From the NCBI GenBank assembly GCA_963752605.1, contig CAVVYW010000005.1, forward strand, positions 1,240,001 to 1,304,000: 64,000 nt of DNA. Direction: 5' to 3'. The translations under genes and the position numbers were made by a program. Shown in pieces: positions 8,155 to 15,821 of the stretch. Source of the DNA: CAVVYW01 sp963752605 (GTDB taxonomy: Bacteria > Actinomycetota > Thermoleophilia > Solirubrobacterales > 70-9). A model generated the notes under the pieces. It had not been told where the DNA came from. It made no database searches and saw nothing but the letters and a program-made list of their open reading frames with translations. How positions within the stretch are numbered: position 1 is the stretch's first letter; every line of letters begins with the position of its first letter.

Positions 8155-9663
8155 TTGGCGGTACTCGGCGAGCTTCGGGAGCGGCTCGGGCGGATCCACG
8201 ACCTGAGCCGGGCCGCAGGCCTCCTCGCCTGGGACGAGCGCACGATGATGCCCTCGGCGGGGGCGGAGGCTCGCGCGGAGCAGCTCGCCACCCTGGCGCG
8301 GGTCCGCCACGAGATGTTCACCGACGAGGAGATCGGCGCGCTGCTCGAACGCGCGAGAGCCGACCTGGGAGACGAGCTCGAGCGCCATGGCGAGTCCATC
8401 CACGCAGACCTGGTGCGGGTGACGAGCCGCGACTGGGAGAAGGCGCGCCGCGTCCCGGCCGAGCTGCGAGCGGAGATCGCGCGCACCGCGGCGATCTCCG
8501 AGCACGTCTGGGTGGACGCCAAGGCGGAGTCCGACTTCGGGAAGCTCCTCCCACACCTCGAGCAGAACGTCGAGCTGGCCCGTCGCTACGCCGACTGCTA
8601 CGAGGGCTTCCCCGGCTTCTCGCATCCCTACGACCCGCTGCTCGACGAGTTCGAGCCGGAGATGACCACCGAGGAGATGCGCAGGGTGCTCGGCGAGCTC
8701 CGGGACGGGCTCGTGCCGATCGTCAAGCAGGCGGGCGAGGACGGCGCCCCGCCCGAGGATGTGTTCCAGGGCGACTTCCCCGCCGAGGCTCAGCGCGATC
8801 TGCTGGGCGAGCTGCTCGCGGAGCTTCCCTTCCCCCAGAGCTCCTGGCGGCTGGATCCCACCGAACACCCCTTTGCGATCTCGATCGGCCGCGGCGACAT
8901 CCGGCTCACCACCCGCTACGACGAGTGGGGTCTCGGCATGGCGCTGTTCAGCACTCTGCACGAGGCGGGTCATGGCCTCTACGAGTCGGGTGTGGACCCC
9001 GAGCTGGCCCGGACGCCGCTCGCGAAGCCTCGCTCCCTCGGTCTGCACGAGTCACAGAGCCGGCTGTGGGAGAACTGGGTGGGCCGCGGGCGGGCGTACC
9101 TGGAGCACCTGCTGCCGCGGCTGCGGGAGTGGTTCCCGGACGAGTTTGCGGGCGTCGACGTAGGTCAGCTTGAGCGCGCGGCCAATCGGATCGAGCGTTC
9201 CCTGATCCGGATCGAGGCCGACGAGGTGACCTACAACCTCCACATCCTGGTCAGATTCGACCTGGAGCTGGAGATCTTCGACGGGGCCCTCGAGCTCGCC
9301 GATCTCCCCGACGCGTGGAACCAGCGCTATCGCGACTACCTCGGGCTCGAGGTGCCCGACGACGCCCAAGGCGTGCTCCAGGACGTTCACTGGGCCGCCG
9401 GGTCCTTCGGCTACTTCCCCACCTACAGCCTCGGCAACGTCATCGCCGGACAGCTCTGGGAGGCCGCCTCGCGCGATCTTCCCGACCTCGGCGAGCGGAT
9501 CCGCGCCGGGGATCTGTCGGCGCTCGGCGATTGGCTGCGCGAGAAGGTCCACCGCCACGGTCGCCGCCTCTCCCCCGCCGAGATCCTGGAGCGGGCCGGC
9601 TGCGGCGAGCTCTCGGTCGCGCCGCTGCTGCAGCACCTGCGGTCCAAGGTCCCAGGGCAGTGA
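8155..9663 (+). CDS. Metallocarboxypeptidase, M32 family (thermostable carboxypeptidase 1 type)
   Basis: A 502-residue cytoplasmic zinc carboxypeptidase that removes C-terminal residues with broad specificity. The zinc motif HEAGH is at about residues 269-273, followed by the family's 'LHESQSRLWENWVGRG' block (third ligand Glu region) and a late 'FGYFPTYSLGNVIAGQLW' block. Length matches the family (~500). The start is a TTG directly after the stop of the preceding gene, chosen because the family N-terminus begins right there (GELRERLGRIHDL). The 3' end overlaps the NYN gene by GTGA. Confidence 0.93.
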   Translation: MAVLGELRERLGRIHDLSRAAGLLAWDERTMMPSAGAEARAEQLATLARVRHEMFTDEEIGALLERARADLGDELERHGESIHADLVRVTSRDWEKARRVPAELRAEIARTAAISEHVWVDAKAESDFGKLLPHLEQNVELARRYADCYEGFPGFSHPYDPLLDEFEPEMTTEEMRRVLGELRDGLVPIVKQAGEDGAPPEDVFQGDFPAEAQRDLLGELLAELPFPQSSWRLDPTEHPFAISIGRGDIRLTTRYDEWGLGMALFSTLHEAGHGLYESGVDPELARTPLAKPRSLGLHESQSRLWENWVGRGRAYLEHLLPRLREWFPDEFAGVDVGQLERAANRIERSLIRIEADEVTYNLHILVRFDLELEIFDGALELADLPDAWNQRYRDYLGLEVPDDAQGVLQDVHWAAGSFGYFPTYSLGNVIAGQLWEAASRDLPDLGERIRAGDLSALGDWLREKVHRHGRRLSPAEILERAGCGELSVAPLLQHLRSKVPGQ

Positions 9664-10034
9664 GGCTGATCGTCGACGGCATGAACGTGATCGGCTCGCG
9701 GCCGGACGGCTGGTGGCGCAATCGCGAGAAGGCCTGGCGCCGGCTTGCCGGACAGCTGGCCGATTACGCGTCTGCGTCGGGAGACGAGGTGAGACTGGTC
9801 CTCGACGGTCGCAGGCCCACGGACTGGGAGGACGGGGTGGAGACGAGCTTCGCCCGCGGCCGCCGCGGCGCCGCCGACGACGTCATCGTCGAGCTGGTCG
9901 AGGCCGACCCGGATCCGCGGTCCCTCAGCGTGGTGACGAGCGACCGCGAGCTCGAGCAACGCGTGCGGCAGCTCGGCGCCGACGTCATCCCGGCCCGCAG
10001 CTTCAGGGGGCTCCTCGAGGAGACCGAGGGCTAG
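9660..10034 (+). CDS. NYN/PIN-like domain protein (YacP/Rae1-like)
   Basis: A 124-residue small nuclease-like protein with a PIN-type fold. It has the first acidic site in LIVDGMNVIG at the N-terminus, the middle 'AADDVIVELVEAD' acidic block, and the C-terminal 'SVVTSDRELEQRVRQLGA' block. These three clusters form the metal site in NYN/YacP ribonucleases, so RNA or tRNA cleavage is plausible by family. The GTG at 9660 overlaps the carboxypeptidase stop (GTGA), which sets the start. Confidence 0.82.
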   Translation: MRLIVDGMNVIGSRPDGWWRNREKAWRRLAGQLADYASASGDEVRLVLDGRRPTDWEDGVETSFARGRRGAADDVIVELVEADPDPRSLSVVTSDRELEQRVRQLGADVIPARSFRGLLEETEG

Positions 10035-10055
10035 CTGGTTTGGAGGCGCCGAATC

Positions 10056-10075
10056 TGGTAATCATTTGATTACCA
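10056..10075. promoter_or_regulatory. Perfect palindrome abutting the tetR start, probable operator
   Basis: TGGTAATCA-TT-TGATTACCA is a 9-bp perfect inverted repeat ending one base before the TetR ATG at 10076. Such placement is typical of autorepression. It leaves no room for a ribosome-binding site, so either the transcript is nearly leaderless or translation starts differently. Confidence 0.75.
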
Positions 10076-10711
10076 ATGACCCGAGACGCTGACTCCTCCA
10101 ACGGCAGGGCCACGCCGGACCGGATCGTCGACTCCGGACTCCGCCTCTTCTCCGAGAACGGCTTCCAGGGGACGACCGTCGGCGAGATCGAGCGGGGCGC
10201 GGGTCTCACCCCGCGGGCGGGGGCGCTCTACAAGCACTTCCCCAGCAAGGAGGCGGTGCTCGAGGCGGCCTTCGAGCGGCACGTCGCCGAACTCCAGGCG
10301 GTTCATTCCGCGATCGAGATGATGCCGCTCGGCGATCTTCGCGCTGAGCTCACCCTGCTGGCCCGCTGGGGCCTCCACATGCTCCGGGAGCAGCGAGACC
10401 TGCGCCGGATCGTCATCGCCGAGGGCGATCGCTTCCCGAAGCTGAAGCGCCGCTACCGCGAGGGGATCGTCGACCGGGCCTACGACGAGGTCATCGCCTT
10501 CGTCCGCCAGAAGATGGAGACGGGCGAGTTCCCGGAGGGCGACGCGGAGGCGATCGCCGTCTTCATGACCACGGCCCTGCTCGGCTACAGCATCGAGCAC
10601 GACGTCTTCGGCCGGGACCCGGCCGGCGTGGACGAGGAGAGGCTGGTCGAGACCGTGGTCGACACGTGCATGGCCATTGCCGCTGATCGAGATAGGGAGG
10701 CGAGCAGATGA
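10076..10711 (+). CDS. TetR/AcrR family transcriptional regulator
   Basis: A 211-residue TetR-type regulator. The helix-turn-helix block runs from 'DRIVDSGLRLFSENGFQGTT' through 'VGEIERGAGLTPRAGALYKHF' to 'PSKEAVLEAAFERH'. The C-terminal ligand domain is all-helical. A perfect palindrome ends directly at its start codon, so it probably represses itself and the genes downstream: membrane protein, carboxymuconolactone decarboxylase-like gene and cupin. It overlaps the membrane-protein gene by ATGA, indicating one operon. The inducer is unknown. Confidence 0.92.
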   Translation: MTRDADSSNGRATPDRIVDSGLRLFSENGFQGTTVGEIERGAGLTPRAGALYKHFPSKEAVLEAAFERHVAELQAVHSAIEMMPLGDLRAELTLLARWGLHMLREQRDLRRIVIAEGDRFPKLKRRYREGIVDRAYDEVIAFVRQKMETGEFPEGDAEAIAVFMTTALLGYSIEHDVFGRDPAGVDEERLVETVVDTCMAIAADRDREASR

Positions 10712-11208
10712 CCAACACCCTCGAACAACATCCGATCGAGCGGCACCGCGGCGCGATTCGCTTCGCGCTGATCTACATGGCCGTCGCGATGGGATCGGTG
10801 GCGCTCTACATCCTGTTCGCGCCGCGCACCTTCTACGACGACTTCCCCGGCTGGGCCCAGTGGGTCTCGGCGCTGCCCCCGTACAACGAGCACATGCTGC
10901 GCGACTTCGGCTCGGCCGGACTGGGCCTCGCCGTCCTGGCGGCGCTGGCGGGGGTGTGGCTGGATCGCCGGCTCGTCCAGGCGACCGCGATCGCCCTCCT
11001 CGCGGGGAACCTGCCCCACACGATCTACCACTTCACCACGACCGAGAGCTACTCCACGAGCGACAACGTCGCCAGCCTCGGAGGCCTCGTCCTCCAGTGC
11101 GTCCTGCCGCTGCTCGTCCTCTACCTGGCAAGCGGCGCGCGCCAGTCGGGCCCGGCCCGGCTTACACTCGCAAACGACCTCAAGGGAGGCATGACATGGC
11201 ACGCATAG
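10708..11208 (+). CDS. Four-helix integral membrane protein of unknown function
   Basis: A 166-residue membrane protein with four hydrophobic segments: 'FALIYMAVAMGSVALYILFA', 'GLGLAVLAALAGVW', 'VQATAIALLAGNLPHTIYHF' and 'LVLQCVLPLLVLYLA'. The conserved-looking loop HMLRDFGSAG and the NLPHTIYHF motif recall small DoxX-like or DUF4345-like proteins, but I cannot name the family with confidence. The ATG overlaps the TetR stop (ATGA), so its expression is tied to the regulator. Confidence 0.7.
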   Translation: MTNTLEQHPIERHRGAIRFALIYMAVAMGSVALYILFAPRTFYDDFPGWAQWVSALPPYNEHMLRDFGSAGLGLAVLAALAGVWLDRRLVQATAIALLAGNLPHTIYHFTTTESYSTSDNVASLGGLVLQCVLPLLVLYLASGARQSGPARLTLANDLKGGMTWHA

Positions 11209-11789
11209 ACCCACCCGAGAACCCGGGGCCCATGACCCGGATCGCCTGGCGAGTTGCCAAGCGCCAGGCCGGAGGCACGCATGCCCGAGCCCTTCGCGCT
11301 GATGGGCCACAGCCCGCTGATGCTCCAGGGATACGGCGGGTTCGAGATCGGCCTTCAAGCGCGCCAAGCACGCGCCGAAGCGCCTCCAGGCACTGGTCGA
11401 GCTGAAGGCGGCGGCGCTGGCGGGCTGCGAGTGGTGCATGGACTTCGGCTCCTGGCTCGCCACCAACGAGGACGGGATCACCGAGGAGCAGCTCCGCGAG
11501 CTGCCCAACTTCCGCGACTCGGATGCCTTCGACGAGGACGAGAAGCTGGTGCTCGAGTACGCCGAGGGGATCACCCGGACCCCCGTCGAGGTCTCCGACG
11601 AGCTGTTCGAGCGGCTGCGCGAGCGCTTCGACGAGGCGCAGATAGTCGACCTCACCTGGGCCGCCGCGATCGAGAACCTGCGAGCCCGCTTCAACTGGGC
11701 GCTGCGGGATCGACTCGCAGAACTACACGGAGGGCGCGACCTGCATCCGGCCCGAGAGCGTGCCGGCGGAGGCGGTGACGGCCAAATGA
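11196..11789 (+). pseudogene. Carboxymuconolactone decarboxylase/AhpD-like protein, three frameshifts
   Basis: The protein is continuous only when read in three frames in turn. MARIDPPENPGPMTRIAWRV is in one frame, 'MPEPFALMGHSPLMLQGYGGFEI' in the next, then 'AFKRAKHAPKRLQALVELKAAALAGCEWCMDFGSW' and on to 'FNWAL', and finally 'GIDSQNYTEG...AEAVTAK' back in the first. Breaks lie near 11268, 11350 and 11706. Each corresponds to one extra base, so the sum restores the original frame. The CEWC pair is the AhpD-type redox centre. The final TGA overlaps the cupin ATG (ATGA) exactly as in an intact operon, which argues for sequence errors rather than decay. An intact product would have about 196 residues. 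Confidence 0.75.
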
Positions 11790-12325
11790 GCGATCTCGTC
11801 GAGGACCCGGTCTTCAACTACCGGCTGCGGTTCCATCCCGTCAAGCGAGACATCCTGAAGATGGACATCTCCGTGGATCCCGGCGGCGGGGTGAGCATCC
11901 CCCACTACCACCCGAGCCTCGAGGAGCGCTTCGAGGTGACCCGGGGAGAGGTGACCTTCACCGCCGACGGCGAGGAGATCGTCGCTGGCCCCGGCGAGAA
12001 GGTCGTGGTGAAGCCTGGGGTGCGTCACGGCTTCCGGAACACCGGAGCCGCGGAGGCCCAGATCACCTGCGAGGCCGAGCCGGCGCAGGACCTGCAGGCG
12101 TTCCTGACCGAGGCCGCTGCGATGGCGCGCGACGGCGTCTACACGAAGCGAGGCATTCCGAGGGGTCCGGGCGCGCTGCTCCGGGCGGCGGAGTTCACTG
12201 ATCGCTTCCGGGACACGGTGGTGATCACGGCCCGGACGCTGCCTCCACCGAGCCTCCAGCCCGCCCTGATGGGCCCGCTCGCCCGGCTGCAGCGCCGGCG
12301 CACGAGGAAGAAGAGCGCGGCCTAG
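11786..12325 (+). CDS. Cupin-domain protein
   Basis: A 179-residue single-domain cupin. Metal-binding motif 1 is visible as IPHYHPSLEERFEVTRGE and motif 2 as KPGVRHGFRNTG, with a helical Arg/Lys-rich C-terminus (RRRTRKKSAA). The ATG at 11786 overlaps the stop of the preceding CMD gene. A longer in-frame reading upstream exists only because of the frameshifts in that gene, so the true start is here. It probably binds or modifies a small molecule in the same TetR-controlled operon. Its stop shares CTAG with the convergent PRC-barrel gene. Confidence 0.82.
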   Translation: MSDLVEDPVFNYRLRFHPVKRDILKMDISVDPGGGVSIPHYHPSLEERFEVTRGEVTFTADGEEIVAGPGEKVVVKPGVRHGFRNTGAAEAQITCEAEPAQDLQAFLTEAAAMARDGVYTKRGIPRGPGALLRAAEFTDRFRDTVVITARTLPPPSLQPALMGPLARLQRRRTRKKSAA

Positions 12326-12696
12326 CCCTTTCCGGAGATCAGGTCCCAGGCGCGGCGGAGCTTTCGCTTCAGCTTGTCCTCGTCGCCCGCGGCGACGTCG
12401 TCGGGGCTGACCTCCAGGGTCGCCGGGTTCTCGCTCGGCTCGGGCAGCCGCTCGGCGGCGGCCCGGTCCAGCTTCAGGAGCACGCCGCGCTCGAAGATCT
12501 CCTCCACCTGATCGGCATCGGCGAAACGATGGCCGCCGGGCAGGACGCTGGTGTCGAGCACCAGGCCGTCGAAGATGTCGGCGTCGGGGTCGGCGAGGAC
12601 GTGCTCTACCTCCCCCACCTTCTCTCCATCGCAGGAGTAGACCGGGACCTGCGGCTTCAGGGACAGGTATGAGCTGGGCTGCCCGAGGTCATCCAT
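12322..12696 (-). CDS. PRC-barrel domain protein
   Basis: A 124-residue protein with an N-terminal PRC-barrel fold: 'VPVYSCDGEKVGEVEHVLADP', 'DIFDGLVLDTSVLPGGHRFADADQV', then 'VLLKLDRAAAERLPEP'. A charged helical tail follows (DEDKLKRKLRRAWDLISG). PRC-barrels occur in RimM, photosystem H subunit and many small stress proteins, and the specific role here is unknown. The stop shares CTAG with the convergent cupin gene. Confidence 0.78.
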   Translation of the reverse strand: MDDLGQPSSYLSLKPQVPVYSCDGEKVGEVEHVLADPDADIFDGLVLDTSVLPGGHRFADADQVEEIFERGVLLKLDRAAAERLPEPSENPATLEVSPDDVAAGDEDKLKRKLRRAWDLISGKG

Positions 12697-12716
12697 GCCG
12701 CGAGGCTACCTCAGCG

Positions 12717-13322
12717 CTACTCGCAGATCTCGATGTGGCCGCCAAGGATCCCCGCGATCTTGCCGCCGCGGATGTCGAAGTTCAGCGCTGAGCGCGGATC
12801 CTGCTCGTCCTTGACGACCCAGAAGCCCGCCTTCGGCGTGGGTCCGGTTCCCAGGGGCAGCGGCTCGAGGTCGCTCCCCCAGTGCTGCTTGAGGCTCGCG
12901 TAGCTGTCCCCCACCCTGTCTCCGAGGGTGGTCTCGAAGCCGGGACTGGTGGTGCGGTAGTAGCCGAGCTCCCCGCTGCCGGCGTCGAAGTTGAGAACCA
13001 CTTCGCCCTCGTCCAGCCGGTACGTCCAGGCGAGGGCACCCTTCGCCTGAGGAGCCAGCTCGCAGCCCGGCCCCTTCTGCTCCTGGTCGGGCGCTCCGAA
13101 GAGCTGTTCGACCTCCTCGGTCCTCATGCCCTGCTGGACCTCCCCGATACCTGTGGTGGTCAGGTCACCCTGGGGGCCGGTGCCGGCCGCCGGGGTTTCG
13201 CTCTCCGTCGCCTCGGTTGAGGTGGCCGCAGTCTCCGTGACGGTCGTCGTCTCCTCATCGTCGCCGCATGACGCGAGGGCCAGCGCGAGCGCCGCGAAGG
13301 CAATAGCGGCCGAACGGATCAC
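12717..13322 (-). CDS. Predicted lipoprotein with BamE/SmpA-like region
   Basis: A 201-residue exported protein. A short signal sequence ends in a lipobox-like LASC (Cys about residue 19), followed by a Thr/Glu-rich linker (TTTVTETAATSTEATESE). The motif 'GIGEVQQGMRTEEVEQLFGAP' resembles the SmpA/BamE repeat used in envelope proteins. The rest is predicted beta-rich and contains a few Cys. The start is GTG at 13322, sharing one base with the stop of the AIM24 gene (TAGTG), so the pair is probably one transcript. Likely anchored on the outer face of the membrane; function unknown. Confidence 0.75.
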   Translation of the reverse strand: MIRSAAIAFAALALALASCGDDEETTTVTETAATSTEATESETPAAGTGPQGDLTTTGIGEVQQGMRTEEVEQLFGAPDQEQKGPGCELAPQAKGALAWTYRLDEGEVVLNFDAGSGELGYYRTTSPGFETTLGDRVGDSYASLKQHWGSDLEPLPLGTGPTPKAGFWVVKDEQDPRSALNFDIRGGKIAGILGGHIEICE

Positions 13323-14038
13323 TAGCCGCTCAGGATCTTCCCGAGCCCCCCGCTGCCGCTGGCGCTGCCCCCCGCGGCGGCGACCCGGCCCTCCGACGGC
13401 TGGATCAGCAGCCAGCCCTTGCCCTCGAAGGACATCTGGAACGACTCGCCCGAGCCGCGCCCGATCAGGTTCTTCATCGAGACGTTGGTCTTGATCCCCG
13501 TCTTCAACCCTTCAGACCAGGTGATCGCCGCCTGCGGGTCGGCGTAGGTCGCCTCGCCGTCCAGCTCCAGGAGCACTGGCGTGCCGTCGGTGACCACTGC
13601 GACGTAGCCGGAGCCCTCGAGATGCGTGTTGTAGAGACCGCCGCCGAGCATTCCCGAGACGCCCTCGACCTTCTTGATGTCCCAGTCGATGTCCGCGTCG
13701 AAGGCGAGCAGGTTGGCGCCGTTGACGGTGATCGCCTCGTTGTCGAGCTTGAGCAGCTGGATGTCCTGGGCGAGGTCGGCGAGGAACACCTCGCCAGTGC
13801 CCTCGACCTTCATCAGGGTGGCGCCCTCGCCGGTGACGGCCTTCTTCGCCATCCGCGCGAGCCCGCCCGAACCGGCGTGCTCGAACTTCACGTCGCCCTG
13901 GTAGGCGACCATCGAGCCCAGCTTCGCCTGGATCGTCTCGCCGTCGAGGTTCACCTTCACGCACTTGGAGTGCTGAAGCTCGAACGACTCCGTGCCCGCA
14001 GTCTCCTTGAACTCCTTGAGCGACGCCTCGACGGCCAT
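13322..14038 (-). CDS. AIM24 family protein
   Basis: A 238-residue protein of the AIM24/TIGR00266-like family, a beta-rich trimeric fold. Typical parts are 'VNLDGETIQAKLGSMVAYQGDVKFE', 'GEGATLMKVEGTGEVFLAD', 'LLAFDADIDWDIKKVEG' and the closing Gly-rich 'GKGWLLIQPSEG...GSGGLGKILSG'. Its biochemical role in bacteria is not established. It leads a two-gene unit with the lipoprotein gene. A purine-rich ribosome-binding site (AAGGAGG) precedes the ATG at 14038. Confidence 0.85.
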   Translation of the reverse strand: MAVEASLKEFKETAGTESFELQHSKCVKVNLDGETIQAKLGSMVAYQGDVKFEHAGSGGLARMAKKAVTGEGATLMKVEGTGEVFLADLAQDIQLLKLDNEAITVNGANLLAFDADIDWDIKKVEGVSGMLGGGLYNTHLEGSGYVAVVTDGTPVLLELDGEATYADPQAAITWSEGLKTGIKTNVSMKNLIGRGSGESFQMSFEGKGWLLIQPSEGRVAAAGGSASGSGGLGKILSG

Positions 14039-14126
14039 GAAACCGACCTCCTTATCGTGGATCTTGGGAGGCGCAGCTTATTGGCCCGCACACAGGCGCC
14101 GTCAAGGGATCGTGAAGATGGGAGGT

Positions 14127-14522
14127 CTAGGCGGGTCCGCCGCCCTCAGCCGGCTTTTTGCGGCGGCGACGGACGCGCCGGCGGGGTTTCTGGCGGTCCT
14201 TCTTCTTCTGCTCGACGTACTGCTCGGCGACCGAGGTGAGCAGGGCGACGAGCACGCCGAAGCCGGTGAGGATGTAGACGACGGTGAAGATCTGCGTTCC
14301 CGGGGTCGTCGGGGTGAAGTCCCCGTAACCGACGGTCGCCAGGGTCACGATGCAGAAGTAGAAGGACTCGATGATCGTCCAGTCCTCGAAGCGCCAGTAG
14401 AAGAGCGTCCCCGTCAGCACCAGGACGCCCGCGACGACGGGCAGCGCCTTGGTCTCGGGATCCCGCCAGACGGCGACGAGCGCCCGCCCGAGCTCCCGGG
14501 CCGCAAGCAGAAGTGGAATCAC
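14127..14522 (-). CDS. Two-helix potassium channel
   Basis: A 131-residue ion channel with the pore motif TVGYGD at about residues 63-68, preceded by one hydrophobic helix (VVAGVLVLTGTLFYW) and followed by a second (IFTVVYILTGFGVLVALL). This is the minimal KcsA-like Ion_trans_2 layout. The C-terminus is strongly basic (KKKDRQKPRRRVRRRRKK) and probably cytoplasmic. It should conduct K+. No ligand-binding domain is attached, so gating is unknown. Confidence 0.88.
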   Translation of the reverse strand: MIPLLLAARELGRALVAVWRDPETKALPVVAGVLVLTGTLFYWRFEDWTIIESFYFCIVTLATVGYGDFTPTTPGTQIFTVVYILTGFGVLVALLTSVAEQYVEQKKKDRQKPRRRVRRRRKKPAEGGGPA

Positions 14523-14584
14523 TGGCCTGGTCTTCGCCAGACCCGTGCAACTTCCTGGGCGCTGACGGCCAGCCCTGGAAGGGT

Positions 14585-15244
14585 CTAAAGGGCGGCCTGC
14601 GCGCCGGCGCCGAGCTTGCCCAGCTCGCTGCCAAGGGACTCGGGCGTCCAGCCATCGACGCCGGAGAGGAGTAGGCGCGCACCAGCCTCGGCGAGGCCGG
14701 CGATCGCGTTTCCGAGCAGCCGGGCGGTCGTGTCGAGCTCGGTCTGGCTCCGCTTCTCGCTGTCACGCTCGAGCCATCCGCGCGCTAGCAGTGAGAGTGC
14801 GTCCACCTGAGCCTCGCGGCCCCGCTGGATCCGCCTCGCGACGGCCATGTTGCCTCCCCCCTCCTGGAGGAAGATGAGGCGGTAGACCTCGGGGGAGGCC
14901 GCGACGGCGCGGAGGAAGGCCGTGAAGCCTCCGGTCAGCGTTCGCTCCGGGTCTGCGAGATCAGCCTCGCCGAAGGCAGCCTGGATCTCGCCGAGGATCC
15001 GGTCCTCCTCGCGCCGCAGCAGGGCGCGGAAGAGCTCCTCCTTCGAGGGGAAGCAGGCATAGACGACCGGCTTGGTGACCTCCCCGCGGTCGGCGACCGC
15101 CTGCATCGAGGTCCCCTCGTAGCCGCGCTCGAGGAAGAGGTCGAGCGCCGCATCGAGGACTTGGGGCCGCCGCCGCTCGGGCCCGAGGTGGGCGGCGCGC
15201 TTGCGCGTGGGCGGCTTGTGTGACGAGGTTCTCGTTTGAGCCAT
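14585..15244 (-). CDS. TetR family transcriptional regulator
   Basis: A 219-residue TetR protein. A basic N-terminal arm (SSHKPPTRKRAAHLG) precedes the DNA-binding block 'RRPQVLDAALDLFLERGYEGTSMQAVADRGEVTKPVVYACFPSKEELF', cited here only as position 25-72. It is divergent from the SCP2-acyl-CoA dehydrogenase operon. Its ATG lies inside a 41-bp symmetric operator, so it very likely represses both itself and that operon. An acyl-CoA or lipid effector is a reasonable inference from the controlled genes. Confidence 0.92.
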   Translation of the reverse strand: MAQTRTSSHKPPTRKRAAHLGPERRRPQVLDAALDLFLERGYEGTSMQAVADRGEVTKPVVYACFPSKEELFRALLRREEDRILGEIQAAFGEADLADPERTLTGGFTAFLRAVAASPEVYRLIFLQEGGGNMAVARRIQRGREAQVDALSLLARGWLERDSEKRSQTELDTTARLLGNAIAGLAEAGARLLLSGVDGWTPESLGSELGKLGAGAQAAL

Positions 15245-15283
15245 TCCTACTCAGGGTAGCAATTTGCTACGCTCGGTAGGAAT
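15243..15283. promoter_or_regulatory. Nested, fully symmetric double operator
   Basis: A 41-bp element symmetric about 15263. Outer arms are ATTCCTAC (15243-15250) and GTAGGAAT (15276-15283). The inner dyad is GTAGCAA-T-TTGCTAC (15256-15270). The same element can be read as two CTAC-N5-GTAG boxes 20 bp apart. It covers the tetR start codon and lies 35 bp before the SCP2 gene, an arrangement suited to two cooperating TetR dimers. Confidence 0.85.
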
Positions 15284-15318
15284 TCTTCGCCACAGGCATC
15301 AAAAGGAGACTTTCGGAG

Positions 15319-15789
15319 ATGACAGACGCAGAATCAGCCGTTGCCAACCTGGATCAGGTCGCCCCCGAGGACTTCGCGAAGCTGATCGCCGCGTCCACCG
15401 ATGAGCAGATCGCCGCGGTGGTCAACGGCCCGCAGCGCAAGCAGGTGCTGGATCAGATCTTCGGCCGCATGGCCGATCACGCGGAGAAGGACAAGCTCGG
15501 CAACACGACGGCCGTGGTCCACTTCAAGATCCTCGACCGCCCGGAGGACCAGGGCGGCGGCTACGACCACTACGAGGTCGTCTTCGAGAACGGCAAGTGC
15601 ACCGCCGGCGATTCCCCGGATCGCGACCCGGACGTGACCATCAGGGTCGGGCCGGTCGAGTTCCTGAAGCTCGCCGCCAACAAGGCCTCCGGCCCCACCC
15701 TCTTCATGACGGGGAAGCTCAAGCTGGAGGGCGACGTGATGCTCGCGAGCCGGCTGACCACCTTCTTCCGAATCCCGACCGCGGGCTGA
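15319..15789 (+). CDS. SCP2 sterol-binding domain protein
   Basis: A 156-residue soluble protein. The SCP2 lipid-binding fold is indicated by 'AVVHFKILDRPEDQGGGYDHYEVVFENG', 'PDVTIRVGPVEFLKLAANKASGPTLFMTGKLKLEGD', and the closing helix 'VMLASRLTTFF' (blocks between residues 63 and 152). Such proteins carry acyl-CoA, sterols or other lipids. It is the first gene of a four-gene operon with acyl-CoA dehydrogenase, hydrolase and membrane protein. The ATG is preceded by AAAAGGAGA, a strong ribosome-binding site. Confidence 0.88.
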   Translation: MTDAESAVANLDQVAPEDFAKLIAASTDEQIAAVVNGPQRKQVLDQIFGRMADHAEKDKLGNTTAVVHFKILDRPEDQGGGYDHYEVVFENGKCTAGDSPDRDPDVTIRVGPVEFLKLAANKASGPTLFMTGKLKLEGDVMLASRLTTFFRIPTAG

Positions 15790-15821
15790 CAGCCGCGACG
15801 AGAGGAGTGACTGAACGAATC

